DNA from: Neolecta irregularis DAH-3
Lineage: Eukaryota > Ascomycota > Neolectomycetes > Neolectales > Neolectaceae
Assembly: GCA_001929475.1 (NCBI GenBank)
Contig: LXFE01004208.1
Coordinates: 1-51,136 of the forward strand
Length of the DNA stretch: 51,136 nt
Direction: 5' to 3'
Shown: piece after piece, positions 46,891 to 51,136 of the stretch
Layout: every line of letters starts with the position of its first letter
Position numbering within the stretch: the first letter of the stretch is position 1
Program-made: the position numbers and the translations under genes
Notes under the pieces: model-generated
What the model was told of the DNA's origin: nothing
The model's input: only the letters and a program-made list of their open reading frames with translations
The model's database searches: none

Positions 46891-48852
46891 CTATGCAATC
46901 CAATCCCAGAGCCTTCCATACCAAGTCGTTGGACCAAGCGAGTCTCTGTGTATTGTCTCTACGAATCTTCAGCACATCCCCGTTGAAAAGGGGTAATGAA
47001 CCTTCAACATCAATACGTTCTTTTCCAGTAAAAAAGTCCACATCCTCCAGCTTAACAAATCTGGGTCTCTTGGTAATCTGATAGCCAAAATACATGACGA
47101 AAAAGAACATTATGCTGATATACGACGCGAAGAATCCCCTGACATCGAATCCATGTTGAAATTTGTCCGCTCCGCTGAAAATGGCCAAAGTAATAGTCCA
47201 GAATAAAGCAAAGCTAAAGTTCAGGAATGGCTTGACAAGCGTAAAGACTATGCCAGGTACGGTTGAAGTGGTCCATGAAATGGTAAAGAAGATCTTGAGA
47301 TACCTTGAACTTGGAGTCCATAGTAGAAACGGATGTAAGAAATGAGAATGACACTCCACTAGTAGGATCAGTATTGTATTGGCAAAATATACTCACTGTG
47401 ATAAAGCCCGAAATTGTAGTTAGATTAGAAAACCAATCGAATACTTGGTTTGAATCTGTGGCAACATTGAGGTACATTACTAAACTCAACAATGCAATAC
47501 TTCCAACGCAGAATATTGGGACTCCAGACTTTGTACATTTCTTAAAGATGGAAGGTGCCTTTCCGTCCAACGCGAGGGAATACAATGTTCTTGACCCGGC
47601 ATAAACGAACGAGTTTCCAGAAGACCAAGCTGACGATAGAATGACTGCATTTATTATATCCGGGAGTGTCGAAATTCCCAGTCTTTTGATACCGATGACA
47701 AAAGGTGAGGCATTTGCTCCATGGCCTCCATTTCTGATTTCTCGAGACATATCAGGATCATTATATGGGACAAGTACTCCGATTGCCAGAATACCGAGAA
47801 CATAAAAGATCAGAATTCTCCAGAAAACACGCCGGATCGCTTTTGGAACATTACGACGTGGGTTCATTGTTTCACCAGCTGTTATTGCGATTAGTTCAGT
47901 CCCACCATAAGAGAATGCTGCTTGTGTAACAACTTTCCATAGCCTATGCAAATAAAAACGCTTGATACGGAATGGAGCAAACCCTAGGAAGCGACCTGTC
48001 GATCCACTGTCAATGTATGTCCTCATTGGTCCGGGATCCTTCCAATAGCTAAAATTCAGATCAGTTATTCCTCGATATCATACCGAAATCCAATACGATC
48101 GTGTTGCGGGTTCCCACCAAGATCCACAATCAATGACATGAGTAGCAATCCGACAACTGTAACGATTTTTAAACTCGCAAACCAAAATTCGCTTTCGCCA
48201 TATAGATTAACGCCTAGAAAATTACCGTTTTACTCAAGGAAAGAACCTACCAAAGCAGTTTAAACCGATAATCACGACATAGAGAACTGTAAGCCATACC
48301 CCGACGGGAACGATCTCTTTCGGATCCCAATAGTGAATGACTAAAGCTGCTGCAGTGATTTCCACGGCAACGGTAATCCCGAATGAGAACCAGTAAAGCC
48401 ATCCCTGGGCGAATCCTCTATAGAATGAACAAAAACGCAATTAAAAACTGATTTACAAAGCCTCGCTGACATATCTTGAAGCCAAACTCGGTACCGCTCC
48501 AGGCAAAGGTAAATAGGTGATCATCTCACCCAAGCTCTGCATGATACAAAAGATCAATATTCCGACGAAAGAATAGGCCATCAATGCCGAGAGTGGCCCC
48601 CCATCGGCAAGAGCATTTGCTGATCCAACAAAAAGACCCTGCGGTCAAGATCAAAATCGATTGTACAAGTACCGTTCCAATGGTTCCTCCTAAAGCAATG
48701 AACTGAACATGACGAGCTTTTAATCCTCTTTGAACTTGCCCATAAAACTGAGCTTCTGAAAGATCGATAATTCCGGCTGTATGTATGGGTTTTGCAATGC
48801 TTGGAGACGGAAGTGCCCCAAATTCATACTTTTCCTTTTGCTTATGGGACAT
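46891..48852 (-). CDS. Amino acid permease, paralogue C (YAT family)
   Basis: Third tandem permease. It starts at the ATG at 48852 (MSHKQKEKYEFGALPSPS). Blocks: VQRGLKARHVQFIALGGTIG, GLFVGSANALADGGPLSALM, MQSLGEMITYLPLPGAVPSL, GFAQGWLYWFSFGITVAVEI, QAAFSYGGTELIAITAGETM, then NPRRNVPKAIRRVFWRI and SSAWSSGNSFVYAGSRTLYS. The C-terminus looks frameshifted if read straight. Removing a 43-nt intron at 46959-47001 gives RIDVEETIHRDSLGPTTWYG and RLWDWIA, aligned with A and B. That intron is absent from A and B, whereas C lacks the intron A and B have after the NGG position. Its upstream space is only 240 bp, bounded by the arginine methyltransferase stop. Confidence 0.86.
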
Positions 48853-49092
48853 GGCAGGACGGAAAGTGCATTTACGAAAAGCAGCAAGCGGTATTATTGT
48901 TGGAATCTGGTTTAAGATGTCCAGAGCGCGACGATCATATTTGTTTCAAGGGATCCAAGGCAACCGAGCTCGGTAGAAGGTCGTAAGAAAGTTTGCTACA
49001 AGTGACACAAGACAAAAAAGGCGAAGATTGTCAAGGGAGACCGCCGCGTGTTGTAGCATCTTTTTACACAAAACTGGAGATTTTACATGTTA

Positions 49093-50491
49093 TCACTGAG
49101 CCCATGGGTAGCCTGGGGTTTCGATTTGCTGTTCAGGCTGAGGTACGTACCAGTTTTGATGGGTTTGATCGACGACTCCGGCTGCAGTATGCGGATCCCA
49201 TCCTTCTAATCCATACCAATATGTCTGGTCTTCCAGATTCCATTCGCCATGCCGCGTTTCTCCCAGGGAAAGAATTTCTGCAGAGAGTATGTAACTCCGC
49301 GCGGCGGTGACCTTGCCGTAAAGTTTCCCCGTGATTCGTTGGTTAGGTAGAACCGATAATGGCGAATGGAAAAGGAATCGGGTTTGCTGCCAATGCGTTC
49401 TCTGGCACATTGGCGAAGTAGAAAGAACGTGGCTGGAGGGGAACGTCACATCAAACCATCCTATCCGTGTTATCTTAGCTCACAGACGGATCTATACCCA
49501 CAATGCCATGTAGTAGTCCAGGTCGATAGATCACCCAATCAATAGGCACCGTAAATGCGTACAACTCCTCCACGTTACATTTTTCAAAATCAAAAGTTAT
49601 GCTAGAACACCCCGAAATCAGACAGAAGGGATCGATAGGCCCCACAATAACGCTTTCAAATACTTCCCTTTTCGCTTGATCTTTCAGTATACTCAAGTCA
49701 ACTCCAAAAAAACTTGTTTGTTCCCAAAATGACGCTTTTCGTAGCGTCTCGCTGTGGAGATAGTGATCTGAGAAGGCAGAGATTTGGATTGTTCCAGTAT
49801 TTGGATACATCCTTCCATTCGGCTTTAAAAACTTTCTAGCGTAGAGAAAGGATTCAACCATTCGTTCGTGGAGAAGGAAGACCCCCAAAGGTTCCGAGAT
49901 AATTGTATCAATCAATCTGATGCCTTCTGCGTCTTCAATCTTCTCTAAACAAGTCAATTCTATTCCCACCTATACATACGATTGATAACTTCAATTTTCC
50001 CTCCTATCCAAGGATTCCCTTGAATCAATTTGCTTAACGATGAAGCCACGTTTGAAGCTTCCACTGCATAGACTTTCTTTGCTCCTGTTTGAAGAGCAAA
50101 GAATGATAGAATTCCGCTACCCGAGCCAACATCGAGTACTGTCTTGTCATGAAAATCAGGTGGGTAAGATATTGCTAGGCGATAGAGGGACGTTCGGGCT
50201 ATCTGATGATAAGCATAATATAAAAAGTCGACAGTGAGAGTGAAAGCTTCCGTTGGTCTTAGAAAACGAGACATGAAAGTGATTCTCTTTGTGATATATG
50301 GAACCATGAAGGAAATGACACCATGACATCCGATTGTGATATAGGAAATCTTACATCTTGTAACATGTTGGCTTGATGAATCAACCTATCTCGGTCATTT
50401 TCCACAAGCTTGAATCAATATACCTGCTGTAGTATTGTAGATAAATAGCATCTTTCTCTTTGACCGAGGGAGGTTCGTTTTGTGATCCCAT
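49093..50491 (-). CDS. CARM1/PRMT4-like protein arginine methyltransferase
   Basis: Class I arginine methyltransferase. The start at 50491 gives MGSQNEPPSVKEKDAIYLQY, then YYSRLIHQANMLQD across a short intron, matching the CARM1 'YxxLxxQxNMxQD' entry helix. The SAM fold follows: HDKTVLDVGSGSGILSFFAL (motif I) and KKVYAVEAS (post-I). A 35-nt intron leads to LIDTIISEPLGVFLLHERMV, the double-Glu loop with both catalytic Glu. Next are KFLKPNGRMYPNTGTIQISA and ASFWEQTSFFGVDLS, a CARM1-style 'FWxQxSFxGVDLS'. A later intron gives GLLHGIVGWFDVTFPSSHVL and the THWQQ motif (THW loop). It ends with an acidic/aromatic tail (WNLEDQTYWYGLEGWD). Expected size is about 400 aa. The N-terminal PH-like domain of animal CARM1 is not present. 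Confidence 0.82.
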
Positions 50492-51136
50492 TGTTATAAC
50501 TACTGGCAGGACTTTGAGCAGAAAATTGGAACAAGACCGGTGTAAATCGGAAATTTGAAACAGTATCACGTGAATTATATATGTAACACCTGCTAAAATC
50601 AGGCCAAAGATTGAGTTTCGAGTCGTTAGCAGGGAAATAACAGACTAAACGCGCTATTTATACATATGATGAGTCGGATGAGCGATATCACTCTGTAAAG
50701 AAAACGAATGCTCGAGCTTTATATCAGCCTGCAAGGTCAATGGATACGTCAGAAGCTTCGTCAAGGTACGCAAACAAGGACTCAGAACATACAGATGCAT
50801 TGAGACGGAAATGCTATTGTAGTGCGATGACTGCCAATTCTTATCACAGAGAAAAATATGAAGTATATCTTCAACTATCATCTGTGGGGACTTAATCATG
50901 CCCCACGACGAGACAGCACCGGCGCCCCTCATCGCAAACTTGTACATGTTGAACATTTGCAAATTTACATAAAAAAGGGTACCTGAGCGGCAAGAAATGC
51001 CCATTGTTGATGGTGCTCCTATTCAACCATATTCGTTATCACAAACTTTTGAAATTCGAGTTTGTTTGAATGTGAGTACTTGACCAGTTTGGTCTACACT
51101 CCGCTGAGTCTTAAGGTCGTAGAATGGGGAATGGTT
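50492..51136. other. Right edge region
   Basis: Upstream of the arginine methyltransferase; includes a possible partial gene described separately. Confidence 0.35.
50654..51136 (-). CDS. Possible 3' part of an unidentified gene cut by the window edge
   Basis: Reading leftwards from the window end, an exon FYDLKTQRSVDQTGQ, an intron with GTACTC...TTGAATAG, an exon EHHQQWAFLAAQ, a second short intron (GTACCC...TACAAG) and an exon FAMRGAGAVSSWGMIKSPQM join in one phase and run to a stop at 50654. The splice pattern matches that of neighbours, which argues for a real gene. I recognise no domain, and the start lies outside. The AT-rich 3' section may not all be coding. Confidence 0.35.

Noticed and set aside
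46808-47050. Apparent frameshift and abnormal C-terminus in permease C
   Set aside because: A 43-nt intron at 46959-47001 restores the family ending TTWYGRLWDWIA, so the gene need not be broken.

Overview
The window is nuclear DNA from a filamentous-type or early-diverging ascomycete fungus. Genes lie on both strands with single promoters, and almost all are broken by very small introns. Those I could place from codon phase and family conservation are about 32-75 nt long, mostly 35-42 nt, often with a CTAAC/CTGAC-like branch site close to the acceptor. The gene content is fungal: a DIM-2-type cytosine methyltransferase, a cell-wall alpha-1,3-glucan synthase with a GH71 alpha-1,3-glucanase, and YAT-type amino acid permeases. 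Tiny introns, alpha-glucan genes and a TTAGGG-type telomeric motif would suit a Taphrinomycotina-like or other basal ascomycete lineage, but the species cannot be fixed from sequence alone. All exon structures are manual reconstructions.

Left part (1-12 kb): DIM-2-like methyltransferase (+), converging on an RMI1-like OB-fold protein (-). Next comes an 870-bp element with 96-bp terminal inverted repeats that encloses a broken CCC1/VIT iron-transporter exon and a short interstitial telomeric repeat. A small one-pass membrane protein (+) and an acidic hypothetical protein (-) follow.

Cell-wall block (10.3-21.1 kb): a secreted GH71 alpha-1,3-glucanase (-) and a full-length alpha-1,3-glucan synthase (+, 13 introns, 2,441 aa in my model) are divergent across a 1.1-kb shared intergenic region. 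This pairs the enzyme that makes the polymer with one that cuts it.

Middle (21-39.8 kb): cytosolic L-asparaginase with ankyrin-like tail, an exportin-5/Msn5 karyopherin, a tiny Ser/Thr/Ala-rich protein with a hydrophobic tail, a mitochondrial carrier, a cytochrome P450, then a packed minus-strand run: RPAP1/Rba50, DNA polymerase delta small subunit (POLD4/Cdm1), PRPP synthetase, Dbp7 helicase and a hypothetical gene. Only 14 nt separate the Dbp7 stop from the PRPP synthetase start.

Right part (40.5-51.1 kb): three tandem amino acid permease paralogues (-), whose introns differ by gain/loss and by a GT-to-GC donor change, then a CARM1/PRMT4-like arginine methyltransferase (-) and an unidentified partial gene at the edge. 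No tRNA, rRNA, CRISPR array or prokaryotic system was recognised.
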